Shown piece after piece: positions 1-9,456 of a stretch of DNA of 64,000 nt. The translations under genes and the position numbers were made by a program. Within the stretch, counting starts at the first letter, position 1. Every line of letters begins with the position of its first letter. The notes below the pieces were generated by a model. That model saw nothing but the letters and a program-made list of their open reading frames with translations. It was not told the DNA's origin and made no database searches. The DNA lies in NCBI GenBank assembly GCA_048268005.1, contig JBLWWJ010000002.1:620001-684000 (forward strand), given 5' to 3'. The stretch is from Ancylomarina sp048268005. GTDB taxonomy: Bacteria; Bacteroidota; Bacteroidia; Bacteroidales; Marinifilaceae.

Positions 1-1137
1 ACTTAGGTTGATGGATATGATAACAGAAGCAAGCATAGAGAAGGTGACCAAAAGAATAGCTCCCAGAAGTGCTTTGATATGTCGTGGTTCGAAATCAAAA
101 TTCACATTATCAATTAAACTCAAACTAAGACCGGAAATGATAAATATTATACCTGAGACACCAGCAACTCCAAATCCTGGAATAACAAATATTTCGACCC
201 CCAACAGGGCGACGCCAATGATGAAAAGAATAATTTCCCAATTGGCAGCAAGACCTTCAAGATAGAGAGGTGAGAAATAAAGAACAGCTGCAATTATTGA
301 AGCTATCAAGGGAAAACCAATTCCAGGTGATTGTAATTCGAAATAGATACCTCCAATGATTATCATGATAAGAAGACCTTGTAACATGGGGTTCAGCATG
401 AAATCGATCATCTTTTCAATCCCAGATGGTTCATATTCCTTAATCACATATTCTTCAACATCCAATTGTTCTAAAACTTCTTTAACAGAGTTTGCTATGC
501 CTTCGCAATAACCATTTTTAATCGCTTCATTAGGCGTAAAAGTCAGAACTTTTCCCGTATCAATTACATTTTCAATATAGGTACGAGGATCGACCATTGC
601 TTCAGCAATGCGGGGATCTCTCTTCCATTTTACAATCGTATCACCATTCTGAATCAGTGTGTCTTTCCCATGCGATTCAGCCGTTGCTCGCATAGTCGAG
701 CGCATATAAGATTGGTATTTATCCGGCATGGCTTCACCAGTCTGGTTGACAACAGTGGCGGCTCCAATATTAGCACCTGTTCGCATATAAATGCCATCAC
801 AGGCAATCGAGATAAGGGCACCAGCTGATGCCGCATTATTATCGATATAGACATATACTGGCGTTTCAGAGTTCAGAATGGTTGTTCTAATGGAATCAGC
901 ATGAACCACCATACCACCATATGTATTCATATGAATCAGGAAGATATCAGCATTCCATTCCTTTGCTTCAGCAAATGCATCTTTGGTCTGTCGCCAAATT
1001 GGAGGACCAATATCTTGCTTGATATCAAACTTATAAACCTTCGTTTTTGATAGATCAAGACTATCACTTGTCTCTTGTGAAAATGAAACAAATGGAATAA
1101 TAAGTAAGAGTAATAAACCGAGTATACGAGTCTTCAT
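1..1137 (-). CDS. NfeD/ClpP-class membrane serine protease, C-terminus cut by window edge
   Basis: The reverse strand reads open from an ATG at 1137 to the window edge (379 codons, no stop). Residues 1-20 are a signal peptide. Residues about 30-250 resemble the ClpP-like protease domain of NfeD family proteins (1510-N type): TYGG near residue 72, then NAASAGA with candidate nucleophile Ser104 and candidate general base Lys140 in MPDKY. After that come at least four hydrophobic membrane segments, including IGVALLGVEIFVIPGFG, the typical NfeD transmembrane region. The C-terminal soluble OB-fold domain expected in the full protein (about 450-480 residues) would lie outside the window. NfeD proteins are thought to act in membrane quality control with a stomatin/SPFH partner; no partner gene is visible here. 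Family assignment is firm, substrate unknown. Confidence 0.9.
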   Translation of the reverse strand, partial: MKTRILGLLLLLIIPFVSFSQETSDSLDLSKTKVYKFDIKQDIGPPIWRQTKDAFAEAKEWNADIFLIHMNTYGGMVVHADSIRTTILNSETPVYVYIDNNAASAGALISIACDGIYMRTGANIGAATVVNQTGEAMPDKYQSYMRSTMRATAESHGKDTLIQNGDTIVKWKRDPRIAEAMVDPRTYIENVIDTGKVLTFTPNEAIKNGYCEGIANSVKEVLEQLDVEEYVIKEYEPSGIEKMIDFMLNPMLQGLLIMIIIGGIYFELQSPGIGFPLIASIIAAVLYFSPLYLEGLAANWEIILFIIGVALLGVEIFVIPGFGVAGVSGIIFIISGLSLSLIDNVNFDFEPRHIKALLGAILLVTFSMLASVIISINLS

Positions 1138-1354
1138 ATCTAAAAGAATTGAGTTCTGATGATGTAATATTTATTAAAGATAATAATTGCGCTTAATTCA
1201 CGAATTTAATTGCATTAAAACTTAGCCATAATTTTGATGTGGAGAAATGAAAAAAGGAATTAGAGTCTATTTCATTTTGAGCTGCTAGTCAAGATTTAAT
1301 TCGTATTTTCGGAGCTGTTTATAATTCGACCTAATAGAAAAGACAAAAACTAAT

Positions 1355-2713
1355 ATGGAAAATTTGAAAAGAACCCTTCGAGATAATGCATGGATTCGTT
1401 GGGGAATGTTACTTATGGTTGGCTTTGTTTTAGCAGCCAATTACTATTTCTACGATGCACTTTCGCCATTGAAAAAGACTTTAACTGATGAGTTTGGTTT
1501 TTCATCTACCGATTTTGGCCTTTTTGTATCAGTTTACTCTATACCGAACGTGTTCTTTTTAATGGCCGTATTGGGAGGGGTTATCCTGGATAAGCTTGGG
1601 ATTCGCCGCACAGGTTTCATGTTTGTATCCTTCATGACTTTTGGTGCTTTGCTTACAGCATACGGTGCAAGTGATATATATACCAATGGAGGTTGGGGAT
1701 ATGAATTTATGTCTTCGTTTATGCCATCCTACTCGCCAGAATTGAAAATGATGCTTCTAGGACGTTTCCTTTTTGGATTGGGAGCTGAAACAAGTATTGT
1801 AGTAATTTCAAAAATCATTGTAAAATGGTTTAAAGGTAAAGAGTTGGCTCTTGCCTTTGGAGTGAAGTTAGGTTTAGCTCGTACGGGTTCATTCTTAGCA
1901 TTCAACCTGTCACCAATTTTGATAGAGTCACCATCAGGTTGGACAACAGCGATTTGGTTTGCTGCTTTCTTTGTAACTTCATCACTTCTGGTATTCATGA
2001 TTTATATGATGCTGGATTTAAAATTGGATAGACAAAGTCAACAGGATGGTAATGTGGTAAAAAGTGATCCATTTAAACTTTCTGATTTGAAAAAATTGAT
2101 CATGAATCCTTCATTCATGTATGTGACATTATTGTGTTTAACCTTCTATTCAGCTGTGTTTCCTTTTCTATCATTTTCAGCTGATTTTTTCTTGAATAAA
2201 TTTGGTTTAAGTCTTAAGGAATCTGGTTTTATTTCATCAATGCTGCCAATTGGGACCATGTTTTTTACACCCCTATTTGGTTTTGTTGTAGATAAATACG
2301 GACGAGCGGCAACCTTGATGATTTATGGATCATTGATTTTAGTTTTGGTTCACACATGTTTTGCTTTCACAACGATTAATCCATATGTATTAATGGTAAT
2401 ATTGGGTATTGCCTTTTCTCTTGTTCCAGCATCAATGTGGCCTTCAGTTGCTAAGATTGTCGATGAGAAACGAATAGGATCTGCTTATGGCTTTATGTTC
2501 TCCGTGCAGAATATTGGCTTATGGATTTTCCCAATTTTGGCAGGAGTTGTATTGGATAAAACCAATGCTGAAGGAGCAGAAAGTCTTAATTATACCTTTA
2601 CGATGATCATGTTTGCTGCATTAGGAATTCTTGGTTTGTTGTTTGCAATTCTATTAAAGCGCGAAGATAAGGTTTCAGGTTATGGTCTTGACTTGCCTTC
2701 AAATGCAAAATAG
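1355..2713 (+). CDS. MFS transporter (12 TM segments)
   Basis: A 452-residue polytopic protein with about twelve hydrophobic helices in two halves separated by a polar loop near residues 225-250. The helix 2-3 loop has the MFS signature-like GGVILDKLGIRRTG and the second half has the matching GFVVDKYGRAAT, both diagnostic of the Major Facilitator Superfamily. It acts in the inner membrane; the substrate cannot be read from the sequence. It lies upstream of the ElaA-type acetyltransferase and about 1 kb before the hydroxyproline dehydratase pair, so an organic-acid or amino-acid-related substrate is possible but only by position. The start follows AT-rich DNA without a clear Shine-Dalgarno, usual for Bacteroidota. 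Confidence 0.85.
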   Translation: MENLKRTLRDNAWIRWGMLLMVGFVLAANYYFYDALSPLKKTLTDEFGFSSTDFGLFVSVYSIPNVFFLMAVLGGVILDKLGIRRTGFMFVSFMTFGALLTAYGASDIYTNGGWGYEFMSSFMPSYSPELKMMLLGRFLFGLGAETSIVVISKIIVKWFKGKELALAFGVKLGLARTGSFLAFNLSPILIESPSGWTTAIWFAAFFVTSSLLVFMIYMMLDLKLDRQSQQDGNVVKSDPFKLSDLKKLIMNPSFMYVTLLCLTFYSAVFPFLSFSADFFLNKFGLSLKESGFISSMLPIGTMFFTPLFGFVVDKYGRAATLMIYGSLILVLVHTCFAFTTINPYVLMVILGIAFSLVPASMWPSVAKIVDEKRIGSAYGFMFSVQNIGLWIFPILAGVVLDKTNAEGAESLNYTFTMIMFAALGILGLLFAILLKREDKVSGYGLDLPSNAK

Positions 2714-2795
2714 CAGATATAAATATTGATTCGTTATGAGAATAGATTAAACCATGAACTTATTAATTCGTGGTTTAATTTTAATTGAAGAGATT

Positions 2796-3266
2796 ATGAC
2801 AACGCAAGGACAAAAAGAAAATTTGCAATGGAGGGTACTTCGTTTTAATGAATTTACTCTGGATGAATTGTATGATCTAATGCAATTACGTTCTCAGGTT
2901 TTTGTTGTGGAACAAGATTGTGTGTATCTCGATCAGGATGGCAAGGATAAAAAAGCCTTGCATGTTTTAGGCTTTAAAGACAAGAAAATTTGTGCCTACG
3001 CTCGTTTGTTCGATAAGGGTGATTATTTTGACGCTTGTAGTATTGGTCGTGTCATTGTTGCAGAAGATGAGCGTCGATATGCATATGGTCATACTCTAAT
3101 GCAGGAGAGTATAAAAGCCATCAAGGATTTTTATGGAGAAGATCTAATCAAAATATCTGCTCAGAAGTATTTGAAGAAATTCTATGAAAGTCATGGCTTT
3201 CTCCAAAAAGGAGAAGAGTATCTCGAAGATGGCATTCCACATATTGGAATGATTAAAGAGAATTAG
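2796..3266 (+). CDS. elaA: GNAT N-acetyltransferase, ElaA family
   Basis: A single-domain GNAT fold protein. Its conserved blocks match my memory of E. coli ElaA closely: LMQLRSQVFVVEQDC near the N-terminus, CAYARLF, SIGRVIVAEDERR (motif A, acetyl-CoA binding), AQKYLKKFYESHGF and the C-terminal EDGIPHIGM. The physiological acceptor of ElaA proteins is not established. An in-frame ATG lies upstream at 2754, but it would add 14 hydrophobic residues not seen in the family, so the start at 2796 is preferred; it gives 156 residues, near the family length of about 150. It sits 82 bases after the MFS gene on the same strand and may be cotranscribed. Confidence 0.85.
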   Translation: MTTQGQKENLQWRVLRFNEFTLDELYDLMQLRSQVFVVEQDCVYLDQDGKDKKALHVLGFKDKKICAYARLFDKGDYFDACSIGRVIVAEDERRYAYGHTLMQESIKAIKDFYGEDLIKISAQKYLKKFYESHGFLQKGEEYLEDGIPHIGMIKEN

Positions 3267-3288
3267 ATCCATAGAGTATTCAAAACCT

Positions 3289-3380
3289 AACCGCTAAGAT
3301 CAGAAAGCATACCACAAAGAGTGAAGAAGTTATTTATAATTCTTCTACTCTTTGTGTCCTTTGCGTTTAGTTTGGCGGCT
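3289..3380. repeat. Imperfect ~90-bp intergenic palindrome
   Basis: The spacer 3267-3716 has no gene. Near its start the left half (ccgctaagat...ccacaaagagtgaagaa) is nearly the reverse complement of the right half (ttcttctactctttgtg...ttggcgg), with the centre near 3340. The inner arms of about 17 bases are almost perfect. Words such as 'ctttgcg' and 'aaccgc' in such palindromes resemble interspersed intergenic repeats I recall from flavobacteria. It could form a long RNA hairpin at the end of the elaA transcript; no T-run follows directly. The rest of the spacer (3381-3716) is AT-rich and I see nothing defined in it. Confidence 0.6.
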
Positions 3381-3716
3381 TTGTGTTAAAATTTAATAGT
3401 GGTTTAGTTTTGAAAGCTGCCAATTGTCAGTTTTTCAATTGGAAAAAAATCATAACTTTACAGAGTTGATAAAAGTCTGTAAGAATGATGACTAATACGA
3501 TTATACAAAAACCTTCCTATAAAGGTCTTTATGAATGTTGGATTTGCTGATCCCATTCATATTCTAATACATTACTTTTTATAAGTAAGAATCGACTCTA
3601 TCCTACTAAGTCGAAGAATTAATTCACACTTTATTAATTGAAATACGAATACCAAGGCAACCCCTTAATTGGAGTGTTGCAACTTGTTGTGTTTTCGTAT
3701 TCACAAGTTTGAAATA

Positions 3717-4511
3717 ATGCAAGCAATTGTATTTGATATTAAGCGTTATGCTGTGCATGATGGCCCAGGAATTCGAACATCTGTATTCTTTAAAGGTTGT
3801 CCATTGCGCTGTGTATGGTGTCATAATCCTGAATCCTATAAGGCAGGAGTAGAAAGTATCTGCCGTAGTAATCGTATGGGAGATGTTGAAGTTGCTGATG
3901 AAACTGAAATCGGAAAAACTTACACTTTAGATCGGTTAATTTCAGAGATAGAAAACGATCAACTCTTCTTTGATGAATCGGGTGGCGGTGTGACTTTTAG
4001 TGGTGGAGAACCTCTGATGCAAATTGATTTTCTTGAAGCCATATTAAAGGCTTGTAAGAAAAGAGAAATTCATACGGCCTTGGATACCACAGCTTATGCA
4101 CCAAAGGATAAAATTGATCGTATAATTAATCATGTCGATCTGTTCCTTTTTGATTTAAAACATATGATTGATAAGGATCATATCTCTCACACTGGAGTGT
4201 CTAATAAACTGATACTTGAGAATTTGAAGTGTCTGGCAGATCGTGGAAAGGAAATAATTATTCGTTTTCCAATGATTCCTGATTTTAATGATTCAGAAGA
4301 GAACATCAATTTAATGCTCGATTTTTTAAATCAACTGCCGAAGAAACCAACTTTTCATATTTTACCTTATCATAGAACGGGACAAGATAAGTTCCGACGT
4401 TTCGGAATTGAATGCTCCATGCCTGATATACCTTCATTGAAAGAGGAGGATACAGAATGGGTACAAAATCTGTTCAGAGAGTCTGGTTATAAGGTATGTG
4501 TAGGTGGCTAA
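3717..4511 (+). CDS. Glycyl-radical enzyme activating protein (radical SAM)
   Basis: A 264-residue radical-SAM activase. The N-terminus has DGPGIRTSVFFKGCPLRCVWC with the 4Fe-4S/SAM-binding triad C-x3-C-x2-C at Cys28, Cys32 and Cys35, followed by HNPES. Further on is TFSGGEPLMQ (SAM-binding GGE motif). It generates the glycyl radical on its partner enzyme from S-adenosylmethionine. The family often has a ferredoxin-like insert with two extra clusters after the CxxxCxxC; here that stretch has only one Cys (ESICRSN), so this is the short form, as in PFL activase. The start at 3717 is chosen over an upstream ATG at 3669 because activases begin only a few residues before the DGPGIR motif. It lies 44 bases before its likely substrate enzyme at 4556. 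Confidence 0.93.
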   Translation: MQAIVFDIKRYAVHDGPGIRTSVFFKGCPLRCVWCHNPESYKAGVESICRSNRMGDVEVADETEIGKTYTLDRLISEIENDQLFFDESGGGVTFSGGEPLMQIDFLEAILKACKKREIHTALDTTAYAPKDKIDRIINHVDLFLFDLKHMIDKDHISHTGVSNKLILENLKCLADRGKEIIIRFPMIPDFNDSEENINLMLDFLNQLPKKPTFHILPYHRTGQDKFRRFGIECSMPDIPSLKEEDTEWVQNLFRESGYKVCVGG

Positions 4512-4555
4512 AAACAATTGATAATTATTAATTACCAATTATTAATTAAAAAAAC

Positions 4556-6919
4556 ATGAACAACAGAATACAACAACTTAGAGAACAAAGTTTAAACGCT
4601 ATCAACTGCATATCACCAGAGCGTGCTTTGTTAATGACCGAATTTTATAAATCAGATGAGGCGCAAATGGTTTCTACACCAGTGAAACGTGCTCTGTCTT
4701 TTAAACACTTTTTTGCCAACAAAAAAATCTGTATCAATCCTAATGAATTGATTGTTGGTGAACGAGGGCCTGCACCCAAAGCTTGTCCAACTTATCCAGA
4801 AATCTGTATTCACTCTTTAGGTGATCTTCAAATTTTGAATGAAAGAGAAAAAGTTTCTTTTAAAGTAGACGAGGAAACATTTAAAATTTACGAAGACAGT
4901 ATTATACCTTTCTGGACTGGGAAAACCAACCGCGATAAGCTTATCGGTAATATGACCCCAGAATGGTTGAATGCCTACGAAGCTGGAATTTTTACTGAAT
5001 TTCAGGAGCAGCGAGCACCTGGACATACTGTTTTGGGAAAGAAAATGTTTCAAAGAGGATTTCTTGATGTAAAAAAGGATATCGCTACAGCTATTGAGGC
5101 ATTAGATTTCTTGAATGATAATGAAGCCTATGACAAGCAGGAAGAGCTAAAAGCCATGGCTATTGTTTGCGATGGCATTATCCATTTTGCCGAACGCCAT
5201 GCTGATGAACTTGAAAATCTGGCTAAGGCAGAGTCAAACTCTGAAAGGAAAACAGAATTGGAACAAATGGCTAAGGTTTGTCGTCGTGTACCTGCTCATG
5301 CACCTGAAACTATGCACGAGGCTCTGCAACATTATTGGTTTATTCATTTGGGTGTTATTTCAGAACTGAATCCTTGGGATTCATTCAACCCGGGTCGATT
5401 GGATCAGCACCTATTGCCTTTTTACGAAAAGGAAGTGAAGACGGGTAAGCTTGCTGAAGAAAGTATGTACGAATTACTTCATGCTTTCTGGATCAAATTC
5501 AATAATCACCCTGCTCCACCTAAAATGGGTGTGACGGCTAAAGAAAGTAATACTTACACAGATTTTTGTCTAATTAATGTTGGAGGTCTGAAAGAAGATG
5601 GATCTGATGCGGTGAACGAAATGTCCTACGTTATTCTGAATGTGATAGAGGAAATGCGTCTGTTGCAGCCAAGTTCTATGGTTCAGCTTAGTAAGAAAAA
5701 CCCCGACCGTTTTATCAAACGAGCACTTCGTATTGTAAAAACGGGTTTTGGTCAACCTTCTATTTTTAATACCGATGCTGTTATTCAGGAGATGCTTCGT
5801 CAAGGGAAAAGTATAGAGGATGCGCGTAATGGCGGCTGTTCTGGTTGTGTTGAAACGGGAGCATTTGGCACAGAGAATTATAGCTTGAGTGGCTATTTCA
5901 ATCTGGCAAAGATTCTCGAAATAACCATGAACAATGGTGTTGATCCTCGTAAAGGAAAACAAATTGGATTACAAACAGGTGAATTGTCGAGTTTTAATTC
6001 CTATGAAGATTTATTTACCGCATGGCAAAAGCAAGTGCAACACTTTGCAGAAATTAAACTTAGAGGAAACAATGTGATTGAACGCTTATATGCGACATAT
6101 TTACCTGTGCCTTTTCTATCTGTTTTGGTTGATGATTGTATTAGTAAAGGAAGGGATTATAATGCTGGTGGTGCTCGTTATAATACCTCTTACGTTCAAG
6201 GTGTGGGATTAGGGAGTTTGACTGACATGCTGGCTTCCATTAAACTGAATGTTTTTGAAAAAGAAATGTTGAGTCTGACGGATTTGAAAAAAGCCATGGA
6301 TGCTAATTTTGAAGGTTACGATCAATTGCGAAGCGATTTAATATATAAGACACCTAAATATGGTAATGACGATGACTATGCCGATGATTTAGCTGTCGAC
6401 ATTTTTGAAACATTCTACGAAGCAGTTAATGGTAGACCAACCGCAAAAGGTGGTGTTTTCCGTATCAATATGCTTCCAACTACTTGTCATGTGTATTTTG
6501 GAAATATAATGGCTGCAACGCCGGATGGACGCTTGGCCGAAATGCCTTTATCTGAAGGGATTTCACCTTATCAAGGAGCTGATACAAAAGGACCAACTGC
6601 AGTCGTGAAATCAGCAGCAAAAATCGATCATCTTCGAACAGGAGGTACTCTGTTGAATCAGAAGTTCAGTCCTCAGTTTATGGAAGATGAGGCTGGAATT
6701 ACTCAAGTGATGAATTTGGTACGCTCTTATTTTCGTATGGATGGGCATCATATTCAGTTTAATGTGGTGAATGCTGATACCTTGCGTGATGCACAAAAGA
6801 ATCCTGAGGCCTATAAAGATTTGATCGTTCGAGTAGCGGGCTATAGCGATTATTTCAATGATTTGGGTGAGGATTTACAGAACGAAATTATCCGAAGAAA
6901 TGAACATACGGAGTTTTAA
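4556..6919 (+). CDS. hypD: Glycyl radical enzyme, probable trans-4-hydroxy-L-proline dehydratase
   Basis: A 787-residue glycyl radical enzyme. The radical-bearing loop near the C-terminus is RVAGYSDYF (Gly762) and the active-site loop GCSGCVETG carries the thiyl Cys431 and base Glu433. N-terminal blocks PVKRALSFKH, PTYPEIC and EQRAPGHT (His157) match those I remember from Clostridioides difficile HypD. His157, Cys431, Glu433 and Gly762 sit at a constant offset of three from the residue numbers I recall for that enzyme (160, 434, 436, 765). The reaction would be dehydration of trans-4-hydroxy-L-proline to pyrroline-5-carboxylate, an anaerobic step. The dedicated activase lies just upstream, but no proC (P5C reductase) is adjacent. 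Glycyl radical family membership is certain; HypD over other GCVE-type dehydratases (glycerol, propanediol, CutC) is likely. The gene symbol is not the hydrogenase maturation hypD. Confidence 0.88.
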   Translation: MNNRIQQLREQSLNAINCISPERALLMTEFYKSDEAQMVSTPVKRALSFKHFFANKKICINPNELIVGERGPAPKACPTYPEICIHSLGDLQILNEREKVSFKVDEETFKIYEDSIIPFWTGKTNRDKLIGNMTPEWLNAYEAGIFTEFQEQRAPGHTVLGKKMFQRGFLDVKKDIATAIEALDFLNDNEAYDKQEELKAMAIVCDGIIHFAERHADELENLAKAESNSERKTELEQMAKVCRRVPAHAPETMHEALQHYWFIHLGVISELNPWDSFNPGRLDQHLLPFYEKEVKTGKLAEESMYELLHAFWIKFNNHPAPPKMGVTAKESNTYTDFCLINVGGLKEDGSDAVNEMSYVILNVIEEMRLLQPSSMVQLSKKNPDRFIKRALRIVKTGFGQPSIFNTDAVIQEMLRQGKSIEDARNGGCSGCVETGAFGTENYSLSGYFNLAKILEITMNNGVDPRKGKQIGLQTGELSSFNSYEDLFTAWQKQVQHFAEIKLRGNNVIERLYATYLPVPFLSVLVDDCISKGRDYNAGGARYNTSYVQGVGLGSLTDMLASIKLNVFEKEMLSLTDLKKAMDANFEGYDQLRSDLIYKTPKYGNDDDYADDLAVDIFETFYEAVNGRPTAKGGVFRINMLPTTCHVYFGNIMAATPDGRLAEMPLSEGISPYQGADTKGPTAVVKSAAKIDHLRTGGTLLNQKFSPQFMEDEAGITQVMNLVRSYFRMDGHHIQFNVVNADTLRDAQKNPEAYKDLIVRVAGYSDYFNDLGEDLQNEIIRRNEHTEF

Positions 6920-7072
6920 GTGTTAGATAACTATATTGTTATATGGTTAAATTGTTTAACTGTCTCATTTTATAGCAATTTTAACAATGTGACCATATAA
7001 CAATTAAACCATTCAGCTATGATTTAATCTTTTTACTTTATCCTTTAACCTTTATTTACTTTAACCTTATAT

Positions 7073-9259
7073 ATGAAACGTTTATTACTGATCCCTTTAC
7101 TCTTGATAGCTTGCCTGGTAGGGGCACAAAATGGTAACAAGGTTTTCACACTTGAAGATGTTACCTTAAACGGAACCTTTAATGCCAAATCGGTTTATGG
7201 CTTGCGTTCTATGAACGATGGCTCGCATTACACCATTCTAAAAGAAGGGCAACGTGTTGAAAAATATGCCTATGCTACCGGGAAACTAATTGAAGTTCTT
7301 TTTGACCTATCTGAAATGGAGAATACAGAGATCAAAAGAATTGATAGTTACCAATTTTCATCTGACGAGAAGAAACTCTTACTGGCAAGTAATCGAATCA
7401 ATATTTATCGTCATTCATACTCGGCAGAGTTTTTTGTCTATGACAGAGCGAATAAAAAACTGAATGCACTTTCAACAGGGCGTCAGCAATTAGCTGATTT
7501 TTCACCTGCAGGCGATCAGGTTTGTTTCTTCCGCGATAACAATTTGTTTATTAAAGATCTGAAGACCAATCTGGAGAAGCAATTCACTTTCGATGGCAAA
7601 TATAATCATATAATTAATGGTGCGCCAGATTGGGTTTACGAAGAGGAATTCTCTTTTTGGAAAGGCTTTCAATGGTCACCTGATGGGAAACGTATTGCCT
7701 TTATGCGTTTCGACGAAAGTGCTGTAAAGCAATTCAATATGACGGTTTTTAAAGGAACGTATCCTGAGAAGAAAGCCAATGCTTTATATCCTGAAAATTA
7801 CACATTCAAATATCCTAAAGCGGGAGAAGATAACTCAATTGTGAGTATCCATGTTTACGATTTAGATTCGGAGAAAACTCAGACCATGAATGTGGGAGAT
7901 GAAACCGATCAGTATATCCCAAGAATAAAGTGGACTCGTAACCCAGAGATTTTGAGTCTGGTTCGTATGAATCGTCATCAAAACCATTATGAGCTTTTAT
8001 TTGCTGATGTTAATACAGGAGATACCAAGTTGATTTATGAAGAGAAGAATAAGGCCTGGATTGATGTGAATGATGATCTGACTTTTACAGAAGATGGTAA
8101 GTCTATTATTCTGACAAGTGAGAAATCGGGTTACAATCACATTTATCTATATGGCATAGATGGAACTTTTAAGCGTCAAATTACGAAAGGAGATTGGGAA
8201 GTGACTCAATTTCTGGGTTACGATGAGGCAAAAAAGCTGTTCTACTATCAGGCAGCAGCCGTATTGCCACTTCAGCGTGAGATTTACGCAGTAGATATCA
8301 AAGGGAAGCGAACTAAAAAAATGAGTACGGCAACAGGAACAAACTCCGCCGTTTTTTCTAAAGGATTCAAATACTATATCAACTATTTTTCCAATACACA
8401 AACACCAACTTTTGTGAGCTTGCACAATGCGAAAGGAAAACAAATCAGGGTGTTGGAAGATAATGCTCCACTTAAAAAGAGAATGGCAGAATATCAATTG
8501 CCTCAGCGTGAGTTTTTCTCTTATAAAACCTCGGAAGATGTGGAACTGAATGCTTTTATGATTAAGCCAGTGGACTTCGATGCGTCTAAAAATTATCCGG
8601 CACTATTGACTTTCTATGGAGGGCCTGGCTCTCAACGCGTTCTTGATCGCTACCGTTTCGAATGGTTCGAGTACTTAGCTCAGGAAGGTTTTGTTGTGGT
8701 TTGTGTTGACAATCGCGGGACAGGGGCACGAGGAGAAGCCTTTAAAAAATGTACTTATATGCAGGTTCAGAATCTTGAAGCCATCGATCTGATTGAGACA
8801 GGTAAATATATGGCACGATTGGATTATATCGATGGATCTAAGATTGGGGTGTATGGCTGGAGCTTTGGCGGTCAAATGTCTTCCCTGTGTATGTTCCGTG
8901 GAGCCGATGTTTTCTCGGCTGGTATTGCTGTAGCTCCTGTAACCACTTATCGTTACTACGATAGCATCTATTCGGAACGTTACCTGCGCACACCTCAGGA
9001 AAACCCTGAAGGTTACGATAAGTATGCTCCAATTACTTTTGCTGATCAATTAAAGGGGAAGTTTTTGTTGATTCATGGTACCTCTGACGATAATGTTCAC
9101 ATGCAAAATAGTCTCGAATTAGCTGAAGAATTGGTTCAGAATAATAAGAAATTCCAAATGCATATGTACACCAACCGGAATCATGGTATTTATGGTGGAA
9201 AAACCCGCCTGCATCTTTTTGGAATGATGACTGACTTCTTAAATGAGAATTTGAAATAA
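7073..9259 (+). CDS. Dipeptidyl peptidase IV (serine peptidase S9B), secreted
   Basis: A 728-residue protein with a signal peptide (residues 1-18, ending near VGA-QN). It has an eight-bladed beta-propeller (DPPIV_N, about 35-480) and a C-terminal alpha/beta-hydrolase domain (about 500-728). The nucleophile is Ser597 in GWSFGG, the acid Asp672 in GTSDDN and the base His704 in NRNHG; this order and spacing are those of DPP-IV. The double-Glu substrate-anchoring motif is present as VYEEEFSF. It removes X-Pro (or X-Ala) dipeptides from the N-terminus of peptides, acting in the periplasm or at the cell surface. It begins 153 bases after the hydroxyproline dehydratase gene on the same strand, a fitting neighbour for the use of proline/hydroxyproline-rich peptides. 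A strong terminator follows it. Confidence 0.94.
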   Translation: MKRLLLIPLLLIACLVGAQNGNKVFTLEDVTLNGTFNAKSVYGLRSMNDGSHYTILKEGQRVEKYAYATGKLIEVLFDLSEMENTEIKRIDSYQFSSDEKKLLLASNRINIYRHSYSAEFFVYDRANKKLNALSTGRQQLADFSPAGDQVCFFRDNNLFIKDLKTNLEKQFTFDGKYNHIINGAPDWVYEEEFSFWKGFQWSPDGKRIAFMRFDESAVKQFNMTVFKGTYPEKKANALYPENYTFKYPKAGEDNSIVSIHVYDLDSEKTQTMNVGDETDQYIPRIKWTRNPEILSLVRMNRHQNHYELLFADVNTGDTKLIYEEKNKAWIDVNDDLTFTEDGKSIILTSEKSGYNHIYLYGIDGTFKRQITKGDWEVTQFLGYDEAKKLFYYQAAAVLPLQREIYAVDIKGKRTKKMSTATGTNSAVFSKGFKYYINYFSNTQTPTFVSLHNAKGKQIRVLEDNAPLKKRMAEYQLPQREFFSYKTSEDVELNAFMIKPVDFDASKNYPALLTFYGGPGSQRVLDRYRFEWFEYLAQEGFVVVCVDNRGTGARGEAFKKCTYMQVQNLEAIDLIETGKYMARLDYIDGSKIGVYGWSFGGQMSSLCMFRGADVFSAGIAVAPVTTYRYYDSIYSERYLRTPQENPEGYDKYAPITFADQLKGKFLLIHGTSDDNVHMQNSLELAEELVQNNKKFQMHMYTNRNHGIYGGKTRLHLFGMMTDFLNENLK

Positions 9260-9289
9260 GATAGAATTTTTTCTTACAATTAGACAGAG

Positions 9290-9325
9290 AAGGCCAGTAG
9301 AATATATTTCTGCTGGCCTTTTTTT
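9290..9325 (+). terminator. Rho-independent terminator after DPP-IV gene
   Basis: A 13-bp stem (aaggccagtagaa paired with ttctgctggcctt, one G-U), a five-base loop and a T-run lie 30 bases after the stop of the DPP-IV gene. It closes the transcript before the sigma factor gene. Confidence 0.88.
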
Positions 9326-9456
9326 ATATTCCTAAGACGGAATAGATGCTTGAATGAAATTTGTTTAAATTACATTCTCAATTAATACCATCTAAAAAAA
9401 TATCTAAGCAGGTGTAATAATCCAAAACTTAAGACACTAAATAGAAAAACAACAGA

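Noticed and set aside
8..854. Open frames on the plus strand and short minus frames at the window start
   Set aside because: They lie over the minus-strand NfeD gene, whose long continuous frame and family motifs are clear.
3480..3560. Short ORF of about 21 codons in the spacer before the activase, as possible leader peptide
   Set aside because: No amino acid bias, no convincing terminator after it; likely chance.
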